From the NCBI GenBank assembly GCA_036258055.1, contig DATAEK010000089.1, positions 1-11,337 of the forward strand: a DNA stretch of 11,337 nt, read 5' to 3'. This document shows positions 1-6,886 of the stretch, piece by piece. The DNA comes from DATAEK01 sp036258055 (GTDB taxonomy: Bacteria; Acidobacteriota; Vicinamibacteria; Vicinamibacterales; 2-12-FULL-66-21). Each line of letters starts with the position of its first letter. Within the stretch, counting starts at the first letter, position 1. The position numbers and the translations under genes were made by a program. The notes below the pieces were generated by a model. The model was not told the origin of the DNA. It did not search any database and saw only the letters and a program-made list of their open reading frames with translations.

Positions 1-2
1 CG

Positions 3-236
3 CGGGTGCTCGAAGCGCTGTGGCACGAGCGACGCGGCAACTGGGGTCGCGCGCACCAGATCGCACAAGACATCGCCGGTCCTGAAGGCGCGTGGGTGCA
101 CGCCTATCTCCACCGTCGCGAAGGTGATCAGTCGAATGCCGGGTATTGGTATGGCCAGGCTGGAAAACCAATCACCCGCGGCAATCTCGATGAAGAGTGG
201 CGCGCGATGGTCGAAGCGCTGTTGAGCTCTCAGTAG
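3..236 (+). CDS. Small uncharacterised protein, probably 5'-truncated by the window
   Basis: The frame is open from the window edge to a TAG stop at 234-236. A GTG at 6-8 could be a start and would give 76 residues, but no stop precedes it, so the true start may lie outside the window. The protein is rich in Trp, His and Tyr. Its core reads WVHAYLHRREGD, followed by NAGYWYGQAGKP and an acidic, amphipathic end (DEEWRAMVEALL). There is no signal peptide, membrane segment or Cys pair, so it looks like a small soluble, mostly helical cytoplasmic protein. The aromatic motif density makes chance coding unlikely. I have the impression of having seen similar short stand-alone bacterial proteins, but I cannot name a family or function. 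It converges on ilvA, and the two genes are separated by a strongly foldable GC-rich block. Confidence 0.7.
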   Translation, partial: RVLEALWHERRGNWGRAHQIAQDIAGPEGAWVHAYLHRREGDQSNAGYWYGQAGKPITRGNLDEEWRAMVEALLSSQ

Positions 237-244
237 ATGGCCCA

Positions 245-349
245 GGCACCCCCCGACGACGAGCGAAGCGAGCCACGCGAACGGAGCGGGGCGACGGAGC
301 CCCGCGAGTGAGCGTGTCGGGGGGGCCGGCGGGGCGAAGCCCCCCGGCC
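245..349. repeat. GC-rich nested-hairpin intergenic element (REP-like or terminator-like)
   Basis: Three inverted repeats are packed between the two convergent genes. Bases 245-257 can pair with 316-327, giving 12 bp with one bulged A. Bases 286-292 pair perfectly with 299-305 (GCGGGGC/GCCCCGC, 6-nt loop). Bases 324-335 pair with 339-349, giving 11 bp with one bulged C and a GAA triloop. A further 5-bp pair, 274-278 with 312-316, is possible, and the outer stem competes with the third hairpin for bases 324-327. No T-run follows on either strand, so it is not a classical intrinsic terminator. It could still end transcription from both sides or stabilise 3' ends. The style, with repeated GCGAAGC and GCGA cores, resembles dispersed palindromic elements of GC-rich genomes. 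Copy number cannot be judged from one window. Confidence 0.6.
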
Positions 350-352
350 TAA

Positions 353-1879
353 TCAAGACAGAAATAGGTCGTACGCCGGGTTCTGCCGTTCGCGCTGATA
401 GCGATATCCCAGCCCGTTGAGGAATGCTTCGAATCGATCGAGCTCGGAAACGGGCACCTCGAAACCCGCGAGGACCCTGCCGAAATCCGCGCCGTGATTC
501 CGATAATGAAAGAGGCTGATGTTCCAGCGTCCGCCGAGCTCATCGAGGAATGCCATCAATGCGCCGGGACGCTCCGGGAATTCGAACCGGCAAATCTGCT
601 CGTTCGTCACATCGTCGCTTCGTCCGCCCACCATGTACCGCACGTGGAGCTTGGCGACCTCGTTGTCGGTCAGCTCGATGGTGCGATAGCCGCGCTGATT
701 GAGCGTCGCGGCCAGGTCCGCAGCGTCCTGCCGCGACTGGGTCCCGATTCCAACAAAGATATGGGCCTGATCGCGGCCACTCAGGCGGTAATTGAACTCG
801 GTCACGATGCGGCGGCCGATCGCGGCGCAGAATTCCCGGAACGCGCCGGGGCGTTCCGGGATCGTGACGCCGAACAGCGCTTCGCGCGCCTCGCCGAGTT
901 CCGCGCGCTCCGCGACGAATCGCAGGCGATCGAAGTTCATGTTGGCGCCGCTGAGAATCGCGACCAGCCGCTCGCCGGTGGCGCCTGTCCGCTCGACCCA
1001 TGATCGCAGCCCGGCGATTGCCAGCGCTCCAGCCGGCTCCACGATCGAGCGCGTCTCGTCGAAGATGTCCTTGATCGCGGCGCAGATCTCGTCGTTGGAG
1101 ACGCGGACGATCTCTTCGACGGCTGCCTGGACGATTGGAAACGTCAGCGCACCAACTTCGCGAACGGCGACGCCGTCGGCGAAGATGCCGACGCGATCGA
1201 GCACCACCCGCCGGCCTGCTTCAAGCGATCGGTACATGGCGTCCGCCTCGAAGGGTTCGACGCCGATCACCCGAATCTCCGGCCGCACGGCTTTGACGTA
1301 ACTGGCGATCCCTGCGATCAACCCTCCGCCGCCGACTGGCGCGAAGATCGCGGACACGTTTCCTGGACTGTGACGCAGGACCTCGCCGCCAATCGTGCCC
1401 TGCCCGGCAATCACGAGCGGATCGTCGAAGGGATGGACGAGCACGGATCCAGTCGCCGCGACGAGCTGGTCGCAATGCGCCTTCGCATCCGCGTAGGTGT
1501 CGCCCCACACGACCACTTCGGCGCCGAGATCCCGCACCGCCTGCACCTTGATCTCCGGCGTCGTCTGCGGCATGACGATGAGCGCGCGGAGGCCGAGATG
1601 CCGGGCAGCATAGGCGACGCCCTGGGCGTGGTTGCCGGCGCTCGCGGCGATCACCCCTTTCGCTCGCTCGGCGTCGGACAGATGTGCGATGCAGTTGTAG
1701 GCGCCGCGCAGCTTGTAGCTGAAGACCGGCTGAAGGTCCTCGCGCTTGAGCAGGACGTCGTTTCGCAGGCGCCGCGACAGCCGTGGCGCGAGTTCCAGCG
1801 GTGTCTCGCGGGCGACGTCGTAGACGCGGCTGTTGAGAATGAGCCGCAGCATCGTGTCGGGGGTGAGGGCGGGGGTCAT
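353..1879 (-). CDS. ilvA: Threonine ammonia-lyase, biosynthetic long form
   Basis: This PLP enzyme deaminates L-threonine to 2-oxobutanoate and ammonia, the first committed step of isoleucine synthesis. It has 508 residues, close to E. coli IlvA (514). The PLP-binding lysine is K56 in SYKLRGAYN. SAGNHAQG at 80-87 and the glycine loop GGGG at 183-186, which holds the cofactor phosphate, follow. After the catalytic domain (to about 320) come two ACT-like regulatory repeats of the Thr_dehydrat_C type, near 335-410 and 430-505, each with an ERPGA(F/L) motif. In this family they mediate isoleucine inhibition and valine activation, which separates it from short catabolic TdcB. The ATG at 1877-1879 fits the family N-terminus; M10 is an alternative. 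It is transcribed divergently from the urease operon, and no other isoleucine/valine gene lies in the window. Confidence 0.96.
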   Translation of the reverse strand: MTPALTPDTMLRLILNSRVYDVARETPLELAPRLSRRLRNDVLLKREDLQPVFSYKLRGAYNCIAHLSDAERAKGVIAASAGNHAQGVAYAARHLGLRALIVMPQTTPEIKVQAVRDLGAEVVVWGDTYADAKAHCDQLVAATGSVLVHPFDDPLVIAGQGTIGGEVLRHSPGNVSAIFAPVGGGGLIAGIASYVKAVRPEIRVIGVEPFEADAMYRSLEAGRRVVLDRVGIFADGVAVREVGALTFPIVQAAVEEIVRVSNDEICAAIKDIFDETRSIVEPAGALAIAGLRSWVERTGATGERLVAILSGANMNFDRLRFVAERAELGEAREALFGVTIPERPGAFREFCAAIGRRIVTEFNYRLSGRDQAHIFVGIGTQSRQDAADLAATLNQRGYRTIELTDNEVAKLHVRYMVGGRSDDVTNEQICRFEFPERPGALMAFLDELGGRWNISLFHYRNHGADFGRVLAGFEVPVSELDRFEAFLNGLGYRYQRERQNPAYDLFLS

Positions 1880-1905
1880 GACAATTGGTGTCGCTGGGGT
1901 CGCAA

Positions 1906-1917
1906 GGATAGCTATCC
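1906..1917. promoter_or_regulatory. Perfect 12-bp palindrome upstream of ilvA (possible operator)
   Basis: GGATAGCTATCC is exactly self-complementary and lies 27-38 bp before the ilvA start codon, where an operator overlapping a promoter would sit. On the ilvA strand TATCCT within it could serve as a weak -10. It also forms the end of the degenerate heptamer repeats next to it, so it may be a by-product of that repeat and not a protein-binding site. Confidence 0.3.
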
Positions 1918-1953
1918 GCTGTCCGCTGCTGGCGGTCAGCGTTCAGCGTCAGC
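1911..1953. repeat. Degenerate 6-7-bp tandem repeats in the ilvA-ureD intergenic region
   Basis: Read on the - strand, the stretch is a run of related short units: GCTGAC, GCTGAAC, GCTGACC, GCCAGC, AGCGGAC, AGCGGAT. On the + strand the core TCAGCG is repeated in 1935-1953. It lies in the roughly 180-bp gap between the divergent starts of ilvA and ureD and encodes nothing recognisable. It looks like decayed low-complexity repeat DNA; a cluster of regulator half-sites is possible but unsupported. Confidence 0.45.
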
Positions 1954-2026
1954 TCCGAGCGGCGGCGCGGTGAGGTTGTGAAACCACCTCGTCAACGCGG
2001 TCAGTCTCGAGTCCACCCTGTGAGGC

Positions 2027-2055
2027 GCGACAGGCTCAGAATTTTCGAGTATAAG
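2027..2055 (+). promoter_or_regulatory. Candidate sigma70-type promoter of the urease operon
   Basis: GCGACA at 2027-2032 (4 of 6 matches to TTGACA) is followed after exactly 17 nt by TATAAG at 2050-2055 (5 of 6 matches to TATAAT). It lies in a locally AT-richer patch just before ureD. Transcription would begin at about 2061-2063, which puts the GTG at 2060 at or before the transcript start and favours a downstream start for ureD. The match is by eye only. Confidence 0.35.
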
Positions 2056-2080
2056 AATCGTGTATGCGACGGATCAACCG

Positions 2081-2971
2081 ATGCATTCTGTTTATACCAA
2101 GATAATCGGTTCCGTCGATGTCGCTCCTGTGGTTAGCATCATTGCCGAGCCACAACAGCAACCTTCAACCCGCGGCATCGGCAAGGTCCGGGTAATCCGC
2201 AGCCGTACGCGGAGTGTCGTAAGCAGCGCCTTTGCGAGAAGCCCGCTGCGTCTATTGACGCCGCGCAATCACGGCCATGCCGCGTGGGTTTTCACGGGAT
2301 CGTACGGCGGCGGCTTCGTCGACGGTGATTCGGTGCGCCTGTCGGTCGATGTCGGATCGCACGCAGCGGCACTTCTCTCGACGCAGGCGTCGACCAAAGT
2401 CTACCGTTCCCCGCACGGGACCAGCGCGAGTCTTCGTGCGACCGTCTCGGACAGTGGGCTGCTCATCATCCTTCCCGATCCCGTGGTGTGCTTCGCAGGC
2501 TCACGGTATCGCCAGACTCAGCGGGTTGAGCTCGGACACGAGACCACTCTCGTGCTGGTCGACTGGATGTCATCGGGACGGCGCGCGGCCGGTGAGCGCT
2601 GGCTGTTCGATGAGTACGCGAGTCGACTGACGGTCGTGAACGATGGTCGGGTCGTGCTCGCTGACGCGCTGCTGCTGTCGTCCGAGCATGGCAACCTGCC
2701 TGAGCGGATGGGGCGGTTCAACGTGCTCTGCGTGATCGTTCTCCTCGGACCGGGCGCCCGACGACACGCGGACCGGGCCATCTCGCGGATTGCGACGCTG
2801 TCAATACCAAGACGCGCTGATCTGCTGCTTTCGTCCTCACCGATTGAGGATATCGGTGGCATCGTTCGGATTGCCGGGACATCATTCGAGGGTGTCGCGC
2901 GAGAGGTACGGGACGTGCTCGAATTCCTTCCATCGCTTCTTGGGGACGATCCCTGGATTCGTAAGTGGTGA
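2081..2971 (+). CDS. ureD: Urease accessory protein UreD (UreH)
   Basis: UreD binds the urease apoprotein and, with UreF and UreG, forms the activation complex that delivers nickel and allows carbamylation of the active-site lysine. Recognisable family features are GGGFVDGD, a TKVYRS segment, LPDPVVCFAGSRYRQ (normally a WLPxP..PF.GARY stretch; the Trp is absent) and GRRAAGERW. The conserved core begins only about 35-40 residues in, at GKVRVIRSR. The preceding stretch does not look conserved. The frame also allows GTG at 2060 (303 residues) or GTG at 2129. ATG 2081 is chosen because it is an ATG and lies downstream of the candidate promoter, but none of the three has a good Shine-Dalgarno sequence. 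It is the first gene of the operon; its TGA ends 3 nt before ureAB. UreD diverges fast, so identification rests on motifs and context together. Confidence 0.88.
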   Translation: MHSVYTKIIGSVDVAPVVSIIAEPQQQPSTRGIGKVRVIRSRTRSVVSSAFARSPLRLLTPRNHGHAAWVFTGSYGGGFVDGDSVRLSVDVGSHAAALLSTQASTKVYRSPHGTSASLRATVSDSGLLIILPDPVVCFAGSRYRQTQRVELGHETTLVLVDWMSSGRRAAGERWLFDEYASRLTVVNDGRVVLADALLLSSEHGNLPERMGRFNVLCVIVLLGPGARRHADRAISRIATLSIPRRADLLLSSSPIEDIGGIVRIAGTSFEGVAREVRDVLEFLPSLLGDDPWIRKW

Positions 2972-2974
2972 CCC

Positions 2975-3742
2975 ATGCACTTGACGCCTCGCGAGCTCGA
3001 CAAGCTCGTTCTTCATCAGGCCGGTTTCCTCGCGCAGAAAAGACTCGCGCGCGGTCTGCGATTGAACTATCCGGAAGCGGTTGCGCTCATAGCCGCGCAA
3101 CTGCTCGAGCTCATTCGAGACGGCCGTTCGGTTGCCGAGCTCATGGATCTCGGCCGCCAGATGCTCGGTCGGGAGGATGTGCTGGACGGAGTACCTGAAA
3201 TGATCGATGAAGTGCAGGTCGAAGGGACCTTTCCCGACGGCACGAAACTCGTGACCGTGCACCACCCGATCGTGACCGAGCGAGGCAATCTGTCGCTCGC
3301 GCTGTATGGCAGCTTTCTCGAGCCGCCGACATCGAAAATCGGCCCGGCCGCCGTGCCAATGCCGGACGAGGAGTGGCTTGGTATCGATGGAGAACTGACG
3401 CTCAACGACGGACGCGAGGGGGCGACACTCCAGGTCACCAACACCGGCGACCGGCCGATCCAGGTCGGCAGCCACTATCACTTGATCGAGGCGAACCGCG
3501 CGCTCCTCTTCGATCGCTCGGCAGCGTATGGCATGCGGCTCGACATTCCTGCCGGCACTGCCGTGCGGTTCGAGCCCGGTGAGACGAAGACCGTGCGCGT
3601 CGTGTCGATCGCTGGGACCCGGACGATTCGCGGAGGCAACGCGCTCGCGGACGGTGCTGTTTCGGAGGAAGGCCGTGCGCGCGCCGAAGCGTTGGTTCGG
3701 TCGGAGGGCTTCGCACACCGCGGCGGTGAGGAGCACCAATGA
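2975..3742 (+). CDS. ureAB: Urease gamma-beta fusion subunit
   Basis: One 255-residue reading frame carries both small structural subunits of urease. Residues 1-99 are the gamma subunit (start MHLTPRELDKL; RGLRLNYPEAVALI; end TKLVTVHHPI). Residues from about 131 onward are the beta subunit (GIDGELTLNDGR; NTGDRPIQVGSHYHLIEAN; RLDIPAGTAVRFEPGE). The fusion resembles Helicobacter UreA (238 residues), but the joining segment, about 100-130 and including NLSLALYGSFLEPP, is roughly 30 residues longer. These subunits carry no catalytic residues; they assemble with UreC into the (alpha-beta-gamma) trimer or higher oligomers in the cytoplasm. The ATG follows the ureD stop by 3 nt with little Shine-Dalgarno, which suggests translational coupling. 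Its TGA overlaps the ureC ATG by 4 nt. Confidence 0.96.
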   Translation: MHLTPRELDKLVLHQAGFLAQKRLARGLRLNYPEAVALIAAQLLELIRDGRSVAELMDLGRQMLGREDVLDGVPEMIDEVQVEGTFPDGTKLVTVHHPIVTERGNLSLALYGSFLEPPTSKIGPAAVPMPDEEWLGIDGELTLNDGREGATLQVTNTGDRPIQVGSHYHLIEANRALLFDRSAAYGMRLDIPAGTAVRFEPGETKTVRVVSIAGTRTIRGGNALADGAVSEEGRARAEALVRSEGFAHRGGEEHQ

Positions 3743-5454
3743 GCCACAGGATCGATCGGCGCCATTACGCGGACTTGTACGGTCCAACCACCGGCGATCG
3801 TATTCGCCTCGGTGATACCGGGCTCGTGGCCCAGGTGGAGAGCGATGCCGCGTCGTACGGCGACGAGTGCAAGTTCGGCGGCGGCAAGGTGCTGCGCGAC
3901 GGCATGGGTCAGGCTGCTGGGATCGCAGACGATAGGGCGCTCGACTGCGTGATCACGAACGCGTTGATTGTCGACTGGAGCGGCATTCGAAAGGCGGACG
4001 TCGGGATCAAGAACGGCCGCATCGCGGGGATCGGCAAAGCCGGGAATCCGGACGTCATGGCTGGCGTCACCGCTGGACTGATCGTCGGGGTGACGACGGA
4101 AGCGATCGCAGCCGAGGGGCTCATTCTGACGGCGGGCGCGATCGACGCCCACATCCATTACATCTGCCCACAACAGGCCTACGACGCGCTGGCGAGCGGG
4201 GTGACGACATTCATCGGTGGCGGCACAGGACCTGCCACCGGCACGAATGCGACGACGTGTACCCCCGGGGCGCGGCACATCGAGCTGATGCTGAAGGCGA
4301 CTGATGCGTTGCCGATGAATTTTGGATTTCTCGGCAAGGGCAACACGTCGCGTCCTGAGGGGCTCGAGGAGCAAATCCGGAGCGGCGCAGTTGGTCTCAA
4401 GCTTCACGAAGACTGGGGCTCGACACCGGCAGCCATTGACTGCTGCCTCAAAGTTGCCGAGCGGTACGACGTCCAGGTGGCGATTCACACCGACACGCTG
4501 AACGAGTCCGGGTACGTCGACGACACCATCCAGGCATTCAAAGGGCGAACGATTCACACGTTTCACACCGAAGGGGCCGGCGGAGGGCATGCGCCCGACA
4601 TCATCCGTGTGTGCGGGGAGCCGAACGTGCTGCCAAGCTCGACCAACCCGACGCGACCTTACACGGTCAACACGCTCGACGAACATCTCGACATGCTGAT
4701 GGTCTGCCACCATCTGGACAAGAACATTCCCGAGGACGTCGCCTTCGCCGAGAGCCGCATTCGTGGTGAAACGATCGCCGCTGAGGATGTCCTCCACGAT
4801 CTCGGTGCGATCAGCATGATGTCGAGCGACAGTCAGGCGATGGGGCGGGTCGGTGAGGTGATCATGCGAACCTGGCAGACGGCTCATAAGATGCGCGCCG
4901 AGCGAGGCGGTCTGGCTGGTGAGCAGGGGAACAACGACAATCTTCGGATTCGGCGATACATCGCGAAGTACACGATCAATCCGGCGATTGCGCATGGGAT
5001 TGCAGACGAGGTCGGCTCGGTTGAAGCGGGAAAACTCGCCGATCTCGTCCTGTGGAAGCCGGCGTTCTTTGGCGCGAAGCCGGAGCTGGTACTGAAAGGT
5101 GGCTTCATCGCGTGGGCGCAGATGGGGGATCCGAACGCCTCGATTCCGACGCCGCAGCCATTGTTGATGCGCCCGATGTTCGGCGCGTTCGGGCGTGCGA
5201 CCGGCGCAACATCGCTGGCATTCGTCTCGCAGCGCGCCGAAGAAGCAGGCGTCGGTGACGAGTACGGCCTGACCAAGCGAGTCGTTGCGGTGCGCGGTTG
5301 CCGCCACCTCGGCAAGCGCGACATGAAGCTGAACGATGCGCTGCCGCAGATCAATGTCGATCCCGAAACGTACGTCGTCACCGCCGACGGTGAGGAGCTT
5401 CGATCGGCGCCCGCCTCGGTCCTCCCGCTGGCGCAGCGCTACTTTTTGTTCTGA
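3739..5454 (+). CDS. ureC: Urease alpha (catalytic) subunit
   Basis: The nickel metalloenzyme hydrolyses urea to ammonia and carbamate. The 571-residue protein matches the Klebsiella enzyme (567) with an offset of 4, and all key residues are present. Nickel ligands are H138 and H140 (HIHY), H250 (AIHTD), H276 (FHTEGAGGGH) and D364 (SSDSQ). The carbamylated bridging lysine is K221 in GLKLHEDWG, with substrate-binding H223 next to it. The mobile flap has C323 and the general acid H324 within MVCHHLDKNIPEDVAFAESR. The enzyme should therefore be active if matured. The start overlaps the ureAB stop (ATGA) and has GAGGAG 6 nt upstream. Its TGA lies 3 nt before ureF. A 686-codon open frame on the opposite strand is a composition shadow. 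Confidence 0.98.
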   Translation: MSHRIDRRHYADLYGPTTGDRIRLGDTGLVAQVESDAASYGDECKFGGGKVLRDGMGQAAGIADDRALDCVITNALIVDWSGIRKADVGIKNGRIAGIGKAGNPDVMAGVTAGLIVGVTTEAIAAEGLILTAGAIDAHIHYICPQQAYDALASGVTTFIGGGTGPATGTNATTCTPGARHIELMLKATDALPMNFGFLGKGNTSRPEGLEEQIRSGAVGLKLHEDWGSTPAAIDCCLKVAERYDVQVAIHTDTLNESGYVDDTIQAFKGRTIHTFHTEGAGGGHAPDIIRVCGEPNVLPSSTNPTRPYTVNTLDEHLDMLMVCHHLDKNIPEDVAFAESRIRGETIAAEDVLHDLGAISMMSSDSQAMGRVGEVIMRTWQTAHKMRAERGGLAGEQGNNDNLRIRRYIAKYTINPAIAHGIADEVGSVEAGKLADLVLWKPAFFGAKPELVLKGGFIAWAQMGDPNASIPTPQPLLMRPMFGAFGRATGATSLAFVSQRAEEAGVGDEYGLTKRVVAVRGCRHLGKRDMKLNDALPQINVDPETYVVTADGEELRSAPASVLPLAQRYFLF

Positions 5455-5457
5455 GCC

Positions 5458-6129
5458 GTGACGCAGATGTCGCAATCCGATCGGATCGACCCGTGGCAGC
5501 TCGCCGACTCCGCCTTTCCGACCGGCGGGTTCGCGCATTCATGGGGTCTCGAGGGGGCATGGCAGGCCGGCGAGCTCGATGCTGACCATCTGCCCGATCT
5601 ACTCCGGCAGTTGTTGTGGCAGACAGCGTATGGCACGCTGCCGCTCGTGACCGCGGCACACCGCTCCGCAGACCGCATCGACGTACTCGACGCGCTGGCG
5701 CAGGCATTTCTGACGAACCCCGTTGCCAACCGCGCGAGCCGTGTCCAGGGCCGCGCGTTTCTCGCCACCTGCGCGCGTGTATGGCCGTCGGACGCGCTGA
5801 TCGATCTGGAGCGGCGGGCGCGTGGGTTGTGCGGGCACTACGGACCGCTGAGCGGCGCGACGCTTGCCGCGCTGTGCGTGCCGCTTCCAACAGCGCAGCG
5901 CCTCGTCCTGTATCACACATGCCGCGGCGCGCTCGCCGCAGCCGTCCGTCTCGGCATCGTAGGCTCGTATCACGCGCAGCGGCTGCAGCACGAGTGCGTC
6001 AACGACCTGGATGCAGTGCTCGCACAGTGCAAGATGCTCGACGAGGACGATCTGGCCCAAACGGCGCCGCTGCTGGATCTGCTGCAGGCAGCGCACGGTC
6101 GTCTGTATTCACGCCTGTTCCAGTCGTAG
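5458..6129 (+). CDS. ureF: Urease accessory protein UreF
   Basis: UreF bridges UreD and UreG in the urease activation complex and gates GTP-dependent nickel transfer to the apoenzyme. The 223-residue, mostly helical protein has the family signatures LADSAFPTGGFAHSWGLE near residues 15-32, NRASRVQGRAFL in the middle and HYGPLSGATLA after it, ending in a charged helix (LLDLLQAAHGRLYSRLF). The GTG start follows the ureC stop by 3 nt and has no Shine-Dalgarno, so translation is probably coupled to ureC. An in-frame ATG at 5467 would remove three residues and cannot be excluded. ureG follows after 9 nt. Confidence 0.95.
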   Translation: MTQMSQSDRIDPWQLADSAFPTGGFAHSWGLEGAWQAGELDADHLPDLLRQLLWQTAYGTLPLVTAAHRSADRIDVLDALAQAFLTNPVANRASRVQGRAFLATCARVWPSDALIDLERRARGLCGHYGPLSGATLAALCVPLPTAQRLVLYHTCRGALAAAVRLGIVGSYHAQRLQHECVNDLDAVLAQCKMLDEDDLAQTAPLLDLLQAAHGRLYSRLFQS

Positions 6130-6138
6130 AGGCTAGCC

Positions 6139-6858
6139 ATGCCCCGTCCTGTCTTTCACCACGATCATGATCACGACCACGACGACGTGCCGCACGGACC
6201 CGGGACCTATCGCGACCGCCCGGCGCAGCTCCATCGCGACTATCATCGCCGGGCGTTCACCGTCGGTATCGGCGGTCCGGTCGGCAGCGGAAAGACTGCC
6301 CTGCTGTTGGCGCTCTGTCAGTTGTTGCGCAGCGAATACGAGCTGGCGGTCGTGACCAATGACATCTTCACCAAAGAGGATGCCGAGTTCCTGGTCCGGA
6401 ACAACGCGCTCTCGCCGGAACGCATCGCGGCGGTGGAAACGGGCGGCTGTCCTCACACCGCGGTGCGCGACGATGTGAGCCAGAACCTCGAGGCGCTCGA
6501 ACGACTGATGACCGCGTTTGCGCCGCAGCTGCTGTTCGTCGAGAGCGGCGGCGATAATCTTGCGGCGCAGTTCAGCCGCGACCTGGCCGACTACACGATC
6601 TACGTGATCGATGTGGCCGCCGGAGACAAGATCCCCCGGAAAGGCGGCCCGGGCATCACCCAATCGGATCTGCTGGTCATCAACAAGACCGACCTGGCGC
6701 CTCTCGTCGGCGCGGATCTCGAGGTGATGGCTCGTGACGCGGCCCGGATGCGCGGCGACGGCCCGGTCGTCTTCGCGCAGGTCACGCACGATGTCGGCGT
6801 GCGCGAGATCGCGGATCACATGCTGCGCAGCTGGCGCGTGACTGCGTCTCGTACGTGA
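6139..6858 (+). CDS. ureG: Urease accessory GTPase UreG with His-rich N-terminus
   Basis: UreG is the SIMIBI-class GTPase that carries nickel to the UreD-UreF-apourease complex. Visible are the P-loop GPVGSGKT at 46-53, TNDIFTKEDAEFL at 73-85, the metal-binding CPH at 104-106, ESGGDNL at 135-141 and the guanine-specificity motif NKTD at 182-185. At 239 residues it exceeds the usual length of about 205. The excess is an N-terminal extension whose residues 7-16 read HHDHDHDHDD, with further His at 19, 32 and 36. Plant UreGs and some bacterial ones have comparable His-rich leaders. Since no ureE lies in this cluster, the tract may store or pass on nickel (inference). AGAGG at 6128-6132 is a weak ribosome binding site overlapping the ureF stop. 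ureG ends the recognisable urease set. Confidence 0.97.
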   Translation: MPRPVFHHDHDHDHDDVPHGPGTYRDRPAQLHRDYHRRAFTVGIGGPVGSGKTALLLALCQLLRSEYELAVVTNDIFTKEDAEFLVRNNALSPERIAAVETGGCPHTAVRDDVSQNLEALERLMTAFAPQLLFVESGGDNLAAQFSRDLADYTIYVIDVAAGDKIPRKGGPGITQSDLLVINKTDLAPLVGADLEVMARDAARMRGDGPVVFAQVTHDVGVREIADHMLRSWRVTASRT

Positions 6859-6886
6859 CGGGTGTACTTCTTTCGGAGGCTCTTCT

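Noticed and set aside
324..352. Classical intrinsic terminator for the first gene or for ilvA
   Set aside because: The hairpin is strong, but neither strand has the following T-run. It is recorded as part of a structured element instead.
1370..1981. 203-codon open frame on the + strand opposite ilvA
   Set aside because: It is antisense to the conserved PLP domain of ilvA. It has no recognisable motif and no ribosome binding site of note, so it is a composition shadow.
2882..3787. 301-codon open frame on the - strand opposite ureD/ureAB
   Set aside because: It spans the junction of two well-supported genes on the other strand and has no domain signature.
3478..5538. 686-codon open frame on the - strand opposite ureAB/ureC/ureF
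   Set aside because: It is fully antisense to the urease genes, whose catalytic motifs are intact. The translation is Arg/His/Asp-rich without any recognisable domain, as expected from the complement of GC-rich, codon-biased genes.
6157..6186. CAC/GAT/GAC repetition at the start of ureG as a possible microsatellite or DNA element
   Set aside because: It is in frame with ureG, uses mixed synonymous codons (CAC/CAT, GAT/GAC) and encodes a His/Asp tract, which points to selection at protein level.
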